Notes: generated from the sequence alone by a model not told the origin. DNA of 64,000 bases from Macquaria australasica (GCA_005408345.1 SEMN01000016.1:1488001-1552000), one strand, 5' to 3'; positions 62,901 through 63,991 are shown, numbered from the stretch's first letter. Numbers and translations: made by a program.

Positions 62901-63991
62901 TTGAAAACAGGCTGTATCTTTCTTTACCAGAAAAGAAAAGGAGAGTACAGTATAAAGCTTTAATAATTAATAATAATTTAACTTGTTAACATACAATCTG
63001 TAAATTCTTGAAAAATTATGATCATAAAAACATACCAATATACATATGTCAATGTCATCTAAAACATGTTTCTTGACTCTAGTTCCCCCTCAGATCAATA
63101 AGAATGATATCCCAGGGGAAGGACTGGCGCCCAAAGAGGTCAAGATCAAGGTGAACAGCACGCTGACCCTGGAGTGTGCAGCTCAGGCCTTTCCTACCCC
63201 AGCACTGCAGTGGTACAAGGACGGACAGGTAGAAATCTGATCTGATTCCATGGGAGAAAATCAAGAAGTAAATATTTGTATAGGTTTGAAAATAACCTGT
63301 CAAAGCTACTCTGATTCTCCCCTCTTGTGGCTTTTTTCCTCCGCAGATCCTGCGGGCAGATGACCACGTGTCCATAACAGCCAACGGCCGTATCGTTCAG
63401 ATCAAGCATGCTCAGGTGTCAGACACTGGCCGCTATACCTGCGTAGCCACCAATATTGCTGGAGAGGATGAGAAGGACTTTGATGTAAATATACAAGGTG
63501 AACTGGGTTGACTGATGCCGATGTGTTAACTGAGACTATTTGTGTATTTCATGGGCTCAAAGAGTATTCTTGTGCTGTTGTTTGTGCGTTTTTATGGTAA
63601 TGCTAAAACTGCATATTGAAAATGGTTAATAACTACAAAAATAATATGTGCTTTTAGAATATAATTCATTTTAAAGTCAACATCCTTTGAAATAAAAGCA
63701 GAGCCATAGTCTTGATTGTGTTTCACAACCACACTTCCAAAAATGCTATAAAGGGCTTTAACAATTTTCCTCTTTTTCTTTTCCCCTATTCAGTTCCACC
63801 TAATTTCAACAGGCCTGGTGGAGTTGGTGATACCACGACCTCCCCAGGCTTTGGAGGAGATGTTCGAGATGTGATACTCAACAACCCCATCTCTCTGTAC
63901 TGTGAGACCAATGCTGTCCCCCCTCCAACACTCACCTGGTACAAAGATGGACAACTGCTGACCTCCAATGACAAAGTTCTGATCTTGCCAG
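2386..63991 (+). CDS. hmcn1: hemicentin-1 gene, 5' half (54 exons, 3' end beyond window)
   Basis: Spliced coding region of hemicentin-1, a very large secreted extracellular-matrix protein that helps form flexible tissue junctions and basement-membrane linkages. In zebrafish, hmcn1 loss is known to cause fin-fold blistering. Joining the 54 exons listed below gives one open frame of 2,812 codons plus one base with no internal stop. Order seen: signal peptide, vWA domain, hemicentin-specific linker, then 25 complete Ig domains of the intermediate type plus half of Ig26. Each Ig carries the C...W.KDG...D.G.Y.C.A.N.AG fingerprint with both cysteines. The vWA and linker sequence is far closer to hemicentin-1 than to hemicentin-2 as I remember them. 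Human HMCN1 is about 5,635 residues with 44 Ig domains, so roughly half the protein is here. Introns between domains are phase 1; introns inside domains are phase 0, 1 or 2. Confidence 0.96.
2642..5657 (+). other. hmcn1: hmcn1 intron 1, first part
   Basis: Start of a 16.9-kb intron. No coding exon, RNA gene or clear transposon recognised. Short TG-rich and AG-rich stretches occur near 4728-4780 and 4875-4900. Confidence 0.6.
5658..6532. mobile_element. Tc1/mariner-like element, degenerate
   Basis: Terminal inverted repeats begin CAGTGCAGTCAGAAAGTATT at both ends (left from 5658, right ending 6532). They match at 25 of the first 26 bases and continue imperfectly for about 90 bases. The ends resemble fish Tc1-like elements. 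The 875-bp body has no intact transposase frame, so it is non-autonomous or decayed. The TA duplication expected for this superfamily is not preserved. Confidence 0.75.
6533..8145 (+). other. hmcn1: hmcn1 intron 1 sequence without recognised features
   Basis: Non-coding sequence. A moderately GC-rich block near 6800-7140 could be regulatory, but nothing in it is diagnostic. Confidence 0.4.
8146..8400. repeat. interspersed fish repeat
   Basis: Contains AATCTGAGCCGGACGG, AACAAGCACTTTTAGTGGAC and, at its right end, GGGCCCAGG followed by ACCAGAATTATCCTTTAA. I recognise this as a repeat common in teleost introns and intergenic DNA. Class and exact ends are uncertain. Confidence 0.5.
8401..10669 (+). 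other. hmcn1: hmcn1 intron 1 sequence without recognised features
   Basis: AT-rich non-coding DNA with no recognised exon, RNA or repeat. The ORFs here are short, lack homology and are likely chance. Confidence 0.4.
10675..11106 (+). mobile_element. solo LTR with 5-bp target-site duplication
   Basis: A 432-bp unit starting TGTCATGGTCC and ending TTAACA, flanked by perfect 5-bp direct repeats AATAT (10670-10674 and 11107-11111). Inside, in order, are a TATA box (TATATATA, 10860-10867) and an AATAAA signal (11015-11020) in plus orientation, as expected for an LTR's U3-R-U5 layout. No internal retroelement sequence or second LTR flanks it, so it is a solo LTR left by recombination. The family (Ty3/gypsy-like or other) is not determined. 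Confidence 0.8.
11419..11798. mobile_element. hAT-type non-autonomous element
   Basis: Inverted ends beginning CAGTG...CCAAC: left CAGTGTGTACCAAC, right end on the minus strand CAGTGATTCCCAACC. Both continue into GTGCCA and GCACA segments. The flanking octamers GCTTAGAC (11411-11418) and CCTCAGAC (11799-11806) agree at six of eight positions, consistent with an aged 8-bp hAT target duplication. The element is 380 bp with no transposase. Confidence 0.65.
11807..13545 (+). other. hmcn1: hmcn1 intron 1 sequence without recognised features
   Basis: Non-coding DNA. No exon, RNA gene or repeat recognised. Confidence 0.4.
13550..13645 (+). repeat. interspersed fish repeat fragment
   Basis: Contains TTTTATTTATGCAGCCCAAA, then CACAAATTTGCCTCAAAGGG and TCTGTACAGCATACGACAC. 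I recognise it as part of a common percomorph repeat whose next segment (TTAGACCCTCGATTCAGATA) occurs in intron 9 near 29348. Confidence 0.55.
13646..19515 (+). other. hmcn1: hmcn1 intron 1, last part
   Basis: Non-coding DNA up to the exon 2 acceptor. Simple repeats only: (CT)n at about 15087-15107, AAAG repeats near 15829-15842 and a TG-rich stretch near 18588-18620. ORFs of up to 173 codons (14690-15211) lack homology, splice context and codon bias. Confidence 0.5.
19516..19586 (+). CDS. hmcn1: hmcn1 exon 2: vWA domain
   Basis: Encodes residues 86-109 of the vWA domain (IGPVTITTDPKKFQYELREL). The acceptor is a T-rich tract ending TTTTTTGCAG and the donor is CAG/GTGGGT. It enters in phase 1 and leaves in phase 0. 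At 71 bp it is the shortest coding exon here, and it is separated from exon 1 by a 16.9-kb intron. Confidence 0.95.
19587..21506 (+). other. hmcn1: hmcn1 intron 2
   Basis: A 1.9-kb intron. Apart from the Tc1-type fragment at 21059-21367, nothing was recognised. A GC-rich block at about 20490-20680 is unexplained. Confidence 0.6.
21059..21367. mobile_element. short Tc1-like element remnant (MITE)
   Basis: Ends share the inverted core CTTTATTAGGT. The left end is CACTCAATAGTCACTTTATT; the right end, read on the minus strand, is GGCCGCTTTATTAGGTACAC. These resemble the terminal repeats of a Tc1-type fish transposon. TA dinucleotides flank the proposed ends. The 309-bp interior has no transposase and includes a C9 run (21101-21109). 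Confidence 0.5.
21507..21665 (+). CDS. hmcn1: hmcn1 exon 3: vWA domain
   Basis: Encodes residues 110-162. It includes GGGDCPEMSIGAIKIALEI and the strand-loop VFTDARSKDY, whose Asp (about residue 140) matches the third metal-site position of vWA folds. Phase 0 on both sides; donor CAG/GTTTGT. Only 86 bp separate it from exon 4. Confidence 0.95.
21752..21874 (+). CDS. hmcn1: hmcn1 exon 4: vWA domain
   Basis: Encodes residues 163-203 (VVFVLTGDCDDRTHIGYKVY, then SGQVFHLDKKQVNE), the C-terminal core of the vWA domain and essentially identical to human HMCN1. Phase 0 on both sides; donor GAG/GTAAGA. Confidence 0.95.
21875..23063 (+). other. hmcn1: hmcn1 intron 4
   Basis: Non-coding; no recognised repeat, RNA or extra exon. 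Confidence 0.6.
23064..23235 (+). CDS. hmcn1: hmcn1 exon 5: end of vWA and start of linker region
   Basis: Encodes residues 204-260. VLKWVEEAVQSSKVHLLS is the last vWA helix. The following FDPSLKEVTVALSGPAPDIE belongs to the conserved hemicentin region between the vWA domain and Ig1. Leaves in phase 1 at CAGG/GTATGA. Confidence 0.94.
23236..23872 (+). other. hmcn1: hmcn1 intron 5
   Basis: Non-coding; nothing recognised. Confidence 0.6.
23873..23979 (+). CDS. hmcn1: hmcn1 exon 6: hemicentin linker region
   Basis: Encodes residues 261-296 (GLTELLHIPNSAKVVNIKD, ending GMWSIK) of the vWA-to-Ig linker. Enters in phase 1, leaves in phase 0 at AAG/GTAAAC. A 4.5-kb intron follows. Confidence 0.94.
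23980..28466 (+). other. hmcn1: hmcn1 intron 6
   Basis: A 4.5-kb intron with no coding exon found. The 175-codon open frame at 25476-26000 has no homology I recognise. The block at 27390-27560 is GC-richer than its surroundings and holds TAATTA and TTTAATGA motifs; it is a candidate conserved regulatory element (see findings). Confidence 0.5.
28467..28587 (+). CDS. hmcn1: hmcn1 exon 7: hemicentin linker region
   Basis: Encodes residues 297-336 (HSVRISGLSTIDFRAGFSGK, ending SRPVQ). The acceptor is TTTGATACAG and the donor CAAG/GTCAGT; phase 0 in, phase 1 out. Confidence 0.94.
28616..28637. repeat. A22 homopolymer in intron 7
   Basis: A run of 22 A within the 155-bp intron 7, about 28 bases after the exon 7 donor. 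Confidence 0.95.
28743..29006 (+). CDS. hmcn1: hmcn1 exon 8: hemicentin linker region, last part
   Basis: Encodes residues 337-424, including IPTHILLNTTGLSPPARADR, WNVTEFIPPNEAFFLRVTGY and FQRVSSVSFSSIIP. NTT and NVT are possible N-glycosylation sites. It is the last block before the Ig array. Phase 1 on both sides. Confidence 0.95.
29124..29268 (+). CDS. hmcn1: hmcn1 exon 9: Ig1, first half
   Basis: Encodes residues 425-472, beginning DAPKVLMPAKTHGYYLQ. The first Ig1 cysteine is in AINCQVES. The usual core Trp is replaced by Phe (FTLRF), as I recall for human HMCN1. Phase 1 in, phase 2 out at TTCAG/GTGAGC. Confidence 0.93.
29299..29445 (+). repeat. interspersed fish repeat fragment in intron 9
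   Basis: Contains TATATAGCCCAGTATCACAG and TTAGACCCTCGATTCAGATA followed by AGGAAAAACTC, segments of the same common percomorph repeat seen at 13550. It begins about 30 bases after the exon 9 donor. Confidence 0.5.
29640..30025. repeat. probable interspersed repeat in intron 9
   Basis: Sequence such as TTTCATGCAAATCTGTTGAT, then AAAGACAAACAGA and AACTCTGTTGGAGGAGG, resembles a repeat common in fish genomes. Boundaries and class are uncertain. Confidence 0.35.
30168..30289 (+). CDS. hmcn1: hmcn1 exon 10: Ig1, second half
   Basis: Encodes residues 473-513, with DEDYYECIAVSSAGTGRA supplying the second Ig1 cysteine. Acceptor TTGATTCTAG, donor TCAG/GTAAGC. Phase 2 in, phase 1 out. Confidence 0.93.
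32535..32905. repeat. interspersed repeat in intron 10
   Basis: Contains AAAGGGGTACTACAGCAATT, TTTCCCATAATGCAGCGGGA and CAATCTCCAGTTTGTAACAC. I recognise it as a repeat distributed in fish genomes. No terminal repeats are defined. Confidence 0.45.
32907..33195. mobile_element. hAT-like element fragment
   Basis: Begins with CAACGGTTCCCAACCTTTCT and continues GGCTTTTGACCC, close to the end sequence of hAT-type elements in fish (CAGTGGTTCCCAACC). The right terminal repeat is not found, so it is truncated or decayed. The right boundary is approximate. Confidence 0.45.
33373..33642 (+). CDS. hmcn1: hmcn1 exon 11: complete Ig2 in one exon
   Basis: Encodes all of Ig2 (residues 514-603), with AVLTCHVIS and GWYECIAINEGG holding the two cysteines. 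It starts with EPPPAITVEG. Sequons NVT, NLT and NLS are visible. At 270 bp with phase 1 on both sides, it is a symmetric domain exon that could be skipped without a frameshift. Confidence 0.95.
33643..36724 (+). other. hmcn1: hmcn1 intron 11
   Basis: A 3.1-kb non-coding intron. No exon, RNA gene or recognised transposon. TG-rich near its start and CT-rich around 34690-34765. Confidence 0.55.
36725..36866 (+). CDS. hmcn1: hmcn1 exon 12: Ig3, first half
   Basis: Encodes residues 604-650, with VRIRCSSSGYPPPRLVW as the first Cys and Trp segment. Phase 1 in, phase 2 out at AGCAG/GTGAAT. Confidence 0.94.
36982..37109 (+). CDS. hmcn1: hmcn1 exon 13: Ig3, second half
   Basis: Encodes residues 651-693 (RMTSDGTLV-type strand, then GGVYGCLASNQAGTD). 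The donor is ATTG/GTGAGT, and an interspersed repeat begins only about 11 bases into the following intron. Phase 2 in, phase 1 out. Confidence 0.94.
37121..37410 (-). mobile_element. interspersed retroelement-like repeat with CATC tail
   Basis: Starts with a (CATC)n tract (about 37125-37147). It then carries segments such as GGTCGCCAGTCAATCACAGG, CACCACTCACATTCACACCT and GGGAGAACATGCAAACATGC that I recognise from a repeat abundant in vertebrates, especially fish. The tandem tract at one end suggests the 3' end of a LINE-type element on the minus strand (inference). It fills most of intron 13 and starts about 11 bases after the exon 13 donor. Confidence 0.6.
37539..37652 (+). CDS. hmcn1: hmcn1 exon 14: Ig4, first half
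   Basis: Encodes residues 694-731, with VMACSASGTPQPEIWWYKG. Acceptor CCTTCCCTAG, donor AAAG/GTAACA. Phase 1 on both sides. Confidence 0.94.
37915..38073 (+). CDS. hmcn1: hmcn1 exon 15: Ig4, second half
   Basis: Encodes residues 732-784, with LTIKETQDVDAGDYTCVAV and ISLDVG at the end of the domain. Phase 1 on both sides; donor GGAG/GTGAGA. Confidence 0.94.
38074..39597 (+). other. hmcn1: hmcn1 intron 15
   Basis: Very AT-rich between about 38760 and 39100 and again at 39310-39400. No exon or recognised transposon. Confidence 0.5.
39598..39789 (+). CDS. hmcn1: hmcn1 exon 16: Ig5, first part
   Basis: Encodes residues 785-848, with SNVTLPCLVQGYPKPQVTW and a sequon NVT. It ends within strand E (GGLHIT). 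The donor ACCA/GTGAGT is supported by frame continuity into exon 17. Phase 1 on both sides. Confidence 0.93.
39877..39972 (+). CDS. hmcn1: hmcn1 exon 17: Ig5, last part
   Basis: Encodes residues 849-880. NLWVEDEAVYVCEAHNHFGR gives the second Ig5 cysteine and matches the NLW motif of human Ig5. Phase 1 on both sides; donor CTGG/GTAAGT. Intron 16 is only 87 bp. Confidence 0.93.
39973..41673 (+). other. hmcn1: hmcn1 intron 17
   Basis: A 1.7-kb non-coding intron holding the (TG)35 tract listed separately. Nothing else recognised. Confidence 0.55.
40991..41060. repeat. (TG)35 microsatellite
   Basis: Uninterrupted TG dinucleotide repeat of 70 bases in intron 17, far from either exon. Confidence 0.98.
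41674..41801 (+). CDS. hmcn1: hmcn1 exon 18: Ig6, first half
   Basis: Encodes residues 881-923, with VTLPCVLLAGNPLPERQW. Phase 1 in, phase 0 out at TTG/GTGAGG. Confidence 0.94.
41917..42061 (+). CDS. hmcn1: hmcn1 exon 19: Ig6, second half
   Basis: Encodes residues 924-971 (YVTVRRDGSLHIDRVRLD, then DAGDYTCLAESVVG, with sequon NHT). Phase 0 in, phase 1 out at TATG/GTATAG. Confidence 0.94.
42062..43394 (+). other. hmcn1: hmcn1 intron 19
   Basis: A 1.3-kb intron. Only the inverted-repeat family member at 42481-42570 was recognised. Confidence 0.55.
42481..42570. repeat. further copy of the element family seen at 331-672
   Basis: Read on the minus strand: AATAGGTCTTTTTCACAGAA, GACTTGTCATAGCAGAAAGA and GCACAAGTGATTAATAACAT, matching the units at 331 and 431 with scattered changes. 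Confidence 0.55.
43395..43507 (+). CDS. hmcn1: hmcn1 exon 20: Ig7, first half
   Basis: Encodes residues 972-1009, with VIPTIQHGPQVF and ITLPCRASGVPTPDITWAK. Phase 1 in, phase 0 out at AAA/GTATGT. Confidence 0.94.
43508..44724 (+). other. hmcn1: hmcn1 intron 20
   Basis: A 1.2-kb non-coding intron; nothing recognised. Confidence 0.6.
44725..44884 (+). CDS. hmcn1: hmcn1 exon 21: Ig7, second half
   Basis: Encodes residues 1010-1062 (GGELLYLGGPAFSLDSDGSL, then GEFICTATNAAGYASRKV). Phase 0 in, phase 1 out at TATG/GTAAAC. Confidence 0.94.
44885..45545 (+). other. hmcn1: hmcn1 intron 21
   Basis: Non-coding; an open frame of 118 codons running into exon 22 in another frame has no homology. Confidence 0.6.
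45546..45711 (+). CDS. hmcn1: hmcn1 exon 22: Ig8, first half
   Basis: Encodes residues 1063-1117, beginning VRPRSDVGGAGGSAEP, a Gly-rich inter-domain linker. EVAILPCEVRSVPPPTISW and KQLISPFSPR follow and match human Ig8 closely. Phase 1 in, phase 2 out at CCCAG/GTGAAA. Confidence 0.94.
46209..46269. repeat. (TG)n microsatellite, first tract in intron 22
   Basis: About 60 bases of TG repeat with one TT interruption near 46255. Confidence 0.97.
46341..46389. repeat. (TG)24 microsatellite at the exon 23 acceptor
   Basis: Uninterrupted TG repeat of 49 bases that ends nine bases before exon 23. Confidence 0.98.
46399..46526 (+). CDS. hmcn1: hmcn1 exon 23: Ig8, second half
   Basis: Encodes residues 1118-1160 (LPSGSMKILETRVSDSGLYV, then CVASNIAGNLTQ with sequon NLT). 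The acceptor is unusual: a (TG)24 tract ends nine bases before the exon and only TCCCCCCAG separates them. Phase 2 in, phase 1 out at TTGG/GTAAGT. At 128 bp, skipping it would shift the frame. Confidence 0.93.
46527..46967 (+). other. hmcn1: hmcn1 intron 23
   Basis: Non-coding; nothing recognised. Confidence 0.6.
46968..47219 (+). CDS. hmcn1: hmcn1 exon 24: complete Ig9 in one exon
   Basis: Encodes residues 1161-1244: VPPSIQAGPRVMKVQVGH, VELPCMVRGVPEPTLTWTKD and EGTYTCTATNSAG. The frame continues to exon 25 through the weak donor CAAG/GTTGGT. At 252 bp with phase 1 on both sides, it is a symmetric domain exon. It lacks about seven residues of the C'-D loop relative to human Ig9 as I remember it. 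Confidence 0.92.
47387..47482 (+). CDS. hmcn1: hmcn1 exon 25: Ig10, first half
   Basis: Encodes residues 1245-1276. QERVANQRIAFPCPAK is diagnostic of hemicentin-1 Ig10. Phase 1 on both sides; donor AAAG/GTAAAG. Confidence 0.94.
47607..47801 (+). CDS. hmcn1: hmcn1 exon 26: Ig10, second half
   Basis: Encodes residues 1277-1341 (KPVIRWLRNGQELTGNEPG, VSILEDGTLLILASVSP and NGEYVCAAANDAG). Phase 1 on both sides; donor AATG/GTGATT. Confidence 0.94.
47918..48048 (+). CDS. hmcn1: hmcn1 exon 27: Ig11, first half
   Basis: Encodes residues 1342-1385, with sequon NVS and SLVCDVTGSPTPVITWYKDG. The donor is CTT/GTAGGT. A second GT four bases later (GTGAAA) would break the frame and is rejected. Phase 1 in, phase 0 out. 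Confidence 0.91.
48049..48946 (+). other. hmcn1: hmcn1 intron 27
   Basis: AT-rich non-coding intron; nothing recognised. Confidence 0.6.
48947..49094 (+). CDS. hmcn1: hmcn1 exon 28: Ig11, second half
   Basis: Encodes residues 1386-1434 (VVANNNIQILDMGKTLRLL, then DAGSYSCKAINIAGS). Phase 0 in, phase 1 out at CTGG/GTGAGT. Confidence 0.94.
49372..49498 (+). CDS. hmcn1: hmcn1 exon 29: Ig12, first half
   Basis: Encodes residues 1435-1476 (VPPTIVGSGSPRDVSAIV, ISLECKVQGVPFPTIHWYKD). Phase 1 in, phase 2 out at GGAA/GTAAGT. Confidence 0.94.
49594..49748 (+). CDS. hmcn1: hmcn1 exon 30: Ig12, second half
   Basis: Encodes residues 1477-1528 (LVFLGDPNLEVINRGQVLRI, then DKARYQCSVMNTAGKQSKDF). Phase 2 in, phase 1 out at TATG/GTGAGT. 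Intron 29 is 95 bp. Confidence 0.94.
49908..50186 (+). CDS. hmcn1: hmcn1 exon 31: complete Ig13 in one exon
   Basis: Encodes residues 1529-1621 (VPPSIKGGNITTEVTALLD, TLECEARGVPLPTITWY and DAGQYTCKVTSVAGSAEKSY; sequon NIT). It ends TACT/GTAAGA, so the split codon shared with exon 32 is T|TG, giving Leu where the other domain junctions of this type give Val or Glu. At 279 bp it is symmetric, phase 1 on both sides. Confidence 0.94.
50187..50727 (+). other. hmcn1: hmcn1 intron 31
   Basis: Non-coding; nothing recognised. Confidence 0.6.
50728..51009 (+). CDS. hmcn1: hmcn1 exon 32: complete Ig14 in one exon
   Basis: Encodes residues 1622-1715 (PPTIAGGDDGPTERKVVLS, LECEAGGHPPPSLTWLKDG and SGRYVCVATSIAGEKEVKYD). 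At 282 bp it is symmetric, phase 1 on both sides; donor CTAG/GTATAG. The intron that follows contains an antisense tRNA gene. Confidence 0.95.
51010..52350 (+). other. hmcn1: hmcn1 intron 32, host of an antisense tRNA
   Basis: A 1.3-kb intron. Besides the tRNA-Ser gene at 51846-51927, no feature was recognised. Confidence 0.7.
51846..51927 (-). tRNA. tRNA-Ser (anticodon AGA)
   Basis: Minus-strand 82-base tRNA with a long variable arm, as in class II serine tRNAs. The acceptor stem starts GTTGTCG, the D region is GCCGAGTGGTTAAGGC (A box), and the anticodon loop is CTAGAAA with AGA at 51892-51894. The variable arm is GGGG-TCT-CCCC and the T arm is GCAGG-TTCGAAT-CCTGC (B box). The sequence is nearly identical to vertebrate tRNA-Ser(AGA) as I remember it. 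One acceptor pair, 6:67, is a C/A mismatch. A T5 run about 12 bases downstream of the discriminator base is a plausible Pol III terminator. It lies antisense in hmcn1 intron 32. Confidence 0.92.
52351..52459 (+). CDS. hmcn1: hmcn1 exon 33: Ig15, first half
   Basis: Encodes residues 1716-1751 (VPPFIDGADDVTDSTVIINS, LELECQATGTPAPVI). Phase 1 in, phase 2 out at TCAC/GTAAGA. Intron 33 is 86 bp. Confidence 0.94.
52546..52715 (+). CDS. hmcn1: hmcn1 exon 34: Ig15, second half
   Basis: Encodes residues 1752-1808 (WYKDGKPVRQGQGLRVAASG, then DTARFQCVATNEAGDQERDF). Phase 2 in, phase 1 out at CATG/GTAATA. Confidence 0.94.
52948..53102 (+). CDS. hmcn1: hmcn1 exon 35: Ig16, first half
   Basis: Encodes residues 1809-1860 (VPPSIRTTGPAEHSVVLHK, ISLECISSGIPPPSITWLKD). 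Phase 1 in, phase 0 out at AAG/GTTAGT. A hAT-type element begins about 100 bases into the next intron. Confidence 0.94.
53198..54062. mobile_element. hAT-type non-autonomous element with 8-bp duplications
   Basis: The element proper is 53206-54054 (849 bp), flanked by perfect 8-bp direct repeats CTGTAAGA (53198-53205 and 54055-54062), the duplication length of hAT transposons. The left end is CAGGGTTCGTCAACT; the right end on the minus strand is TAGGGGTCATCAACT, agreeing at 12 of 15 positions. GGCCC-rich subterminal segments occur at both ends. No transposase frame; the interior holds an AT-rich tandem array. Confidence 0.82.
53716..53968. repeat. AT-rich palindromic tandem array inside the hAT element
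   Basis: About 250 bases of alternating (TA)n with regularly spaced GTATACATG units. The sequence is largely self-complementary, so it can form hairpins or cruciforms. ORFs on both strands here are an artefact of the repeat. Confidence 0.95.
54063..54695 (+). other. hmcn1: hmcn1 intron 35, last part
   Basis: Non-coding; A-rich tracts near 54106-54140, nothing else recognised. Confidence 0.5.
54696..54819 (+). CDS. hmcn1: hmcn1 exon 36: Ig16, second half
   Basis: Encodes residues 1861-1901 (LESTGRMLTVTEARLE, DSGRYTCLATNAAGEAQQHI). The GEAQQHI ending matches human Ig16. Phase 0 in, phase 1 out at CATG/GTAATT. Confidence 0.94.
55000..55101 (+). CDS. hmcn1: hmcn1 exon 37: Ig17, first half
   Basis: Encodes residues 1902-1935 (EPPSIPFSGEIINQTILSGF, ELECKATGSPLP; sequon NQT). 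Phase 1 on both sides; donor CCTG/GTAAGA. Confidence 0.94.
55102..55680 (+). other. hmcn1: hmcn1 intron 37, first part
   Basis: Non-coding; nothing recognised before the retroelement remnant. Confidence 0.5.
55690..56052 (+). mobile_element. 3' end of a non-LTR retrotransposon (L2/CR1-like), decayed
   Basis: A plus-strand reading of about 55760-55890 gives CAPDILNKCTHGLTRSDPTL followed by NSFKSRLKTCVLF. This resembles the conserved C-terminus (LWN.LP..LR....FK..LKT.LF) of L2/CR1-type reverse-transcriptase proteins. It is followed by an untranslated tail ending ATGTAAAGCCCTTTGAATTA, a sequence I recognise from fish LINE 3' ends. It is 5'-truncated and without an intact frame. Confidence 0.6.
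56061..56237 (+). CDS. hmcn1: hmcn1 exon 38: Ig17, second half
   Basis: Encodes residues 1936-1994 (ITWYKDGRPLTSAAGVTMLK, then DTGIYRCVAVNLAGIAE). The acceptor region looks derived from a retroelement 3' end that ends within about ten bases of the exon. Phase 1 on both sides; donor TACG/GTGAGC. Confidence 0.94.
56478..56629 (+). CDS. hmcn1: hmcn1 exon 39: Ig18, first half
   Basis: Encodes residues 1995-2045 (VPPVISSRGGTVTVVVNE, RLECEATGVPLPSLTWLKDG). The donor CAG/GTGCCC is weak beyond the GT, but the only frame-consistent join to exon 40 uses it. Phase 1 in, phase 0 out. Confidence 0.92.
56630..57037 (+). other. hmcn1: hmcn1 intron 39
   Basis: Non-coding; contains the (TG)31 tract listed separately. 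Confidence 0.6.
56931..56992. repeat. (TG)31 microsatellite upstream of exon 40
   Basis: Uninterrupted TG repeat of 62 bases ending 45 bases before exon 40. Confidence 0.98.
57038..57161 (+). CDS. hmcn1: hmcn1 exon 40: Ig18, second half
   Basis: Encodes residues 2046-2086 (VLSGGRVLSLNSALVS, DTGRYTCVAVNAGGEQHREY). A (TG)31 tract ends 45 bases upstream of the exon. Phase 0 in, phase 1 out at TATG/GTGAGT. Confidence 0.94.
57162..58257 (+). other. hmcn1: hmcn1 intron 40
   Basis: A 1.1-kb non-coding intron; nothing recognised. Confidence 0.6.
58258..58433 (+). CDS. hmcn1: hmcn1 exon 41: Ig19, first half
   Basis: Encodes residues 2087-2145 (VPPNIKGEEVNATVMLGRP, ELHCQSDAIPPPTLSWRKDG; sequon NAT). 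Phase 1 in, phase 0 out at AAG/GTACAG. Confidence 0.94.
58690..58786 (+). CDS. hmcn1: hmcn1 exon 42: Ig19, second half
   Basis: Encodes residues 2146-2177 (IDSAQVQDSGRYSCEATNLA, then GKTEKNYNLNVW). The AQVQD and NVW features match human Ig19. Phase 0 in, phase 1 out at TGGG/GTGAGT. Confidence 0.94.
58787..59139 (+). other. hmcn1: hmcn1 intron 42
   Basis: Non-coding; nothing recognised. Confidence 0.6.
59140..59262 (+). CDS. hmcn1: hmcn1 exon 43: Ig20, first half
   Basis: Encodes residues 2178-2218 (VYPSIRGSEEVSPLTVVEG, TLVCESSGIPPPSLTWRKDG). VYP replaces the usual VPP at the domain start. Phase 1 on both sides; donor GATG/GTAAGT. Confidence 0.93.
59412..59567 (+). CDS. hmcn1: hmcn1 exon 44: Ig20, second half
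   Basis: Encodes residues 2219-2270 (LRVLSGGRQLQISSAERTD, then TASYTCTASSAAGTTSKEY). Phase 1 on both sides; donor TATG/GTACGT. Confidence 0.94.
59568..60008 (+). other. hmcn1: hmcn1 intron 44
   Basis: Non-coding; nothing recognised. Confidence 0.6.
60009..60290 (+). CDS. hmcn1: hmcn1 exon 45: complete Ig21 in one exon
   Basis: Encodes residues 2271-2364 (VRPSIRRSEGDTDDVAVT, TLQCAAEGVPRPAVTWLKDG and DTGRYTCIAVNVAGQADSKH). The initial V-R-P matches the R-P start of human Ig21. At 282 bp it is symmetric, phase 1 on both sides; donor CATG/GTATGA. Confidence 0.95.
60433..60600 (+). CDS. hmcn1: hmcn1 exon 46: Ig22, first part
   Basis: Encodes residues 2365-2420 (VPPSITGQVQLPENVSVVLK, ALSCEASGIPLPAITWLKDG; sequon NVS). 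It ends at the VLSG turn, phase 1 on both sides; donor TCGG/GTGAGT. Confidence 0.94.
60601..61555 (+). other. hmcn1: hmcn1 intron 46
   Basis: Non-coding; nothing recognised. It splits Ig22 late in the domain, at the VLSG turn. Confidence 0.6.
61556..61669 (+). CDS. hmcn1: hmcn1 exon 47: Ig22, last part
   Basis: Encodes residues 2421-2458 (GRSLRLMHAAVE, DAGRYTCIVSNSAGEERKNF). Phase 1 on both sides; donor CTCG/GTAAAG. Confidence 0.94.
61942..62028 (+). CDS. hmcn1: hmcn1 exon 48: Ig23, first part
   Basis: Encodes residues 2459-2487 (VPPSIVDEGTVLDTKVKEK, then NITLTCEAS; sequon NIT). It is 87 bp, phase 1 on both sides; donor TCAG/GTAATT. Confidence 0.93.
62185..62376 (+). CDS. hmcn1: hmcn1 exon 49: Ig23, last part
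   Basis: Encodes residues 2488-2551 (NPVPEIKWLKDGQLLVPD, SHGRFLQISVAQVA and DTGRYSCLASNSAGDRSRHF). Phase 1 on both sides; donor TTGG/GTACAA. Confidence 0.94.
62502..62675 (+). CDS. hmcn1: hmcn1 exon 50: Ig24, first part
   Basis: Encodes residues 2552-2609 (VSPTIAGSGPGGSAEEVTVT, SLLCEVQSYPPALITWLKDG, then SRNVRVLP). The SPTIAG start matches human Ig24. The weak donor CCAG/GTTTGA is required by the frame into exon 51. Phase 1 on both sides. Confidence 0.92.
62770..62883 (+). CDS. hmcn1: hmcn1 exon 51: Ig24, last part
   Basis: Encodes residues 2610-2647 (GRTLQILNAKVE, DAGRYTCVATNEAGETLKHY). Phase 1 on both sides; donor TATG/GTGAGA. Intron 50 is 94 bp. Confidence 0.94.
63083..63228 (+). CDS. 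hmcn1: hmcn1 exon 52: Ig25, first half
   Basis: Encodes residues 2648-2696 (VPPQINKNDIPGEGLAPKEV, LTLECAAQAFPTPALQWYKD; sequon NST). Phase 1 in, phase 0 out at CAG/GTAGAA. Confidence 0.94.
63347..63497 (+). CDS. hmcn1: hmcn1 exon 53: Ig25, second half
   Basis: Encodes residues 2697-2746 (ILRADDHVSITANGRIVQI, DTGRYTCVATNIAGEDEKDF). Phase 0 in, phase 1 out at CAAG/GTGAAC. Confidence 0.94.
63794..63991 (+). CDS. hmcn1: hmcn1 exon 54: Ig26, first part (last exon in window)
   Basis: Encodes residues 2747-2812 plus one base. A Gly-, Thr- and Pro-rich linker (NRPGGVGDTTTSPGFGGD) precedes VRDVILNNP and SLYCETNAVPPPTLTWYKDG. It ends VLILP at CCAG/GTGAGA, so the second Ig26 cysteine lies beyond the window. 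Phase 1 on both sides. Confidence 0.93.
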
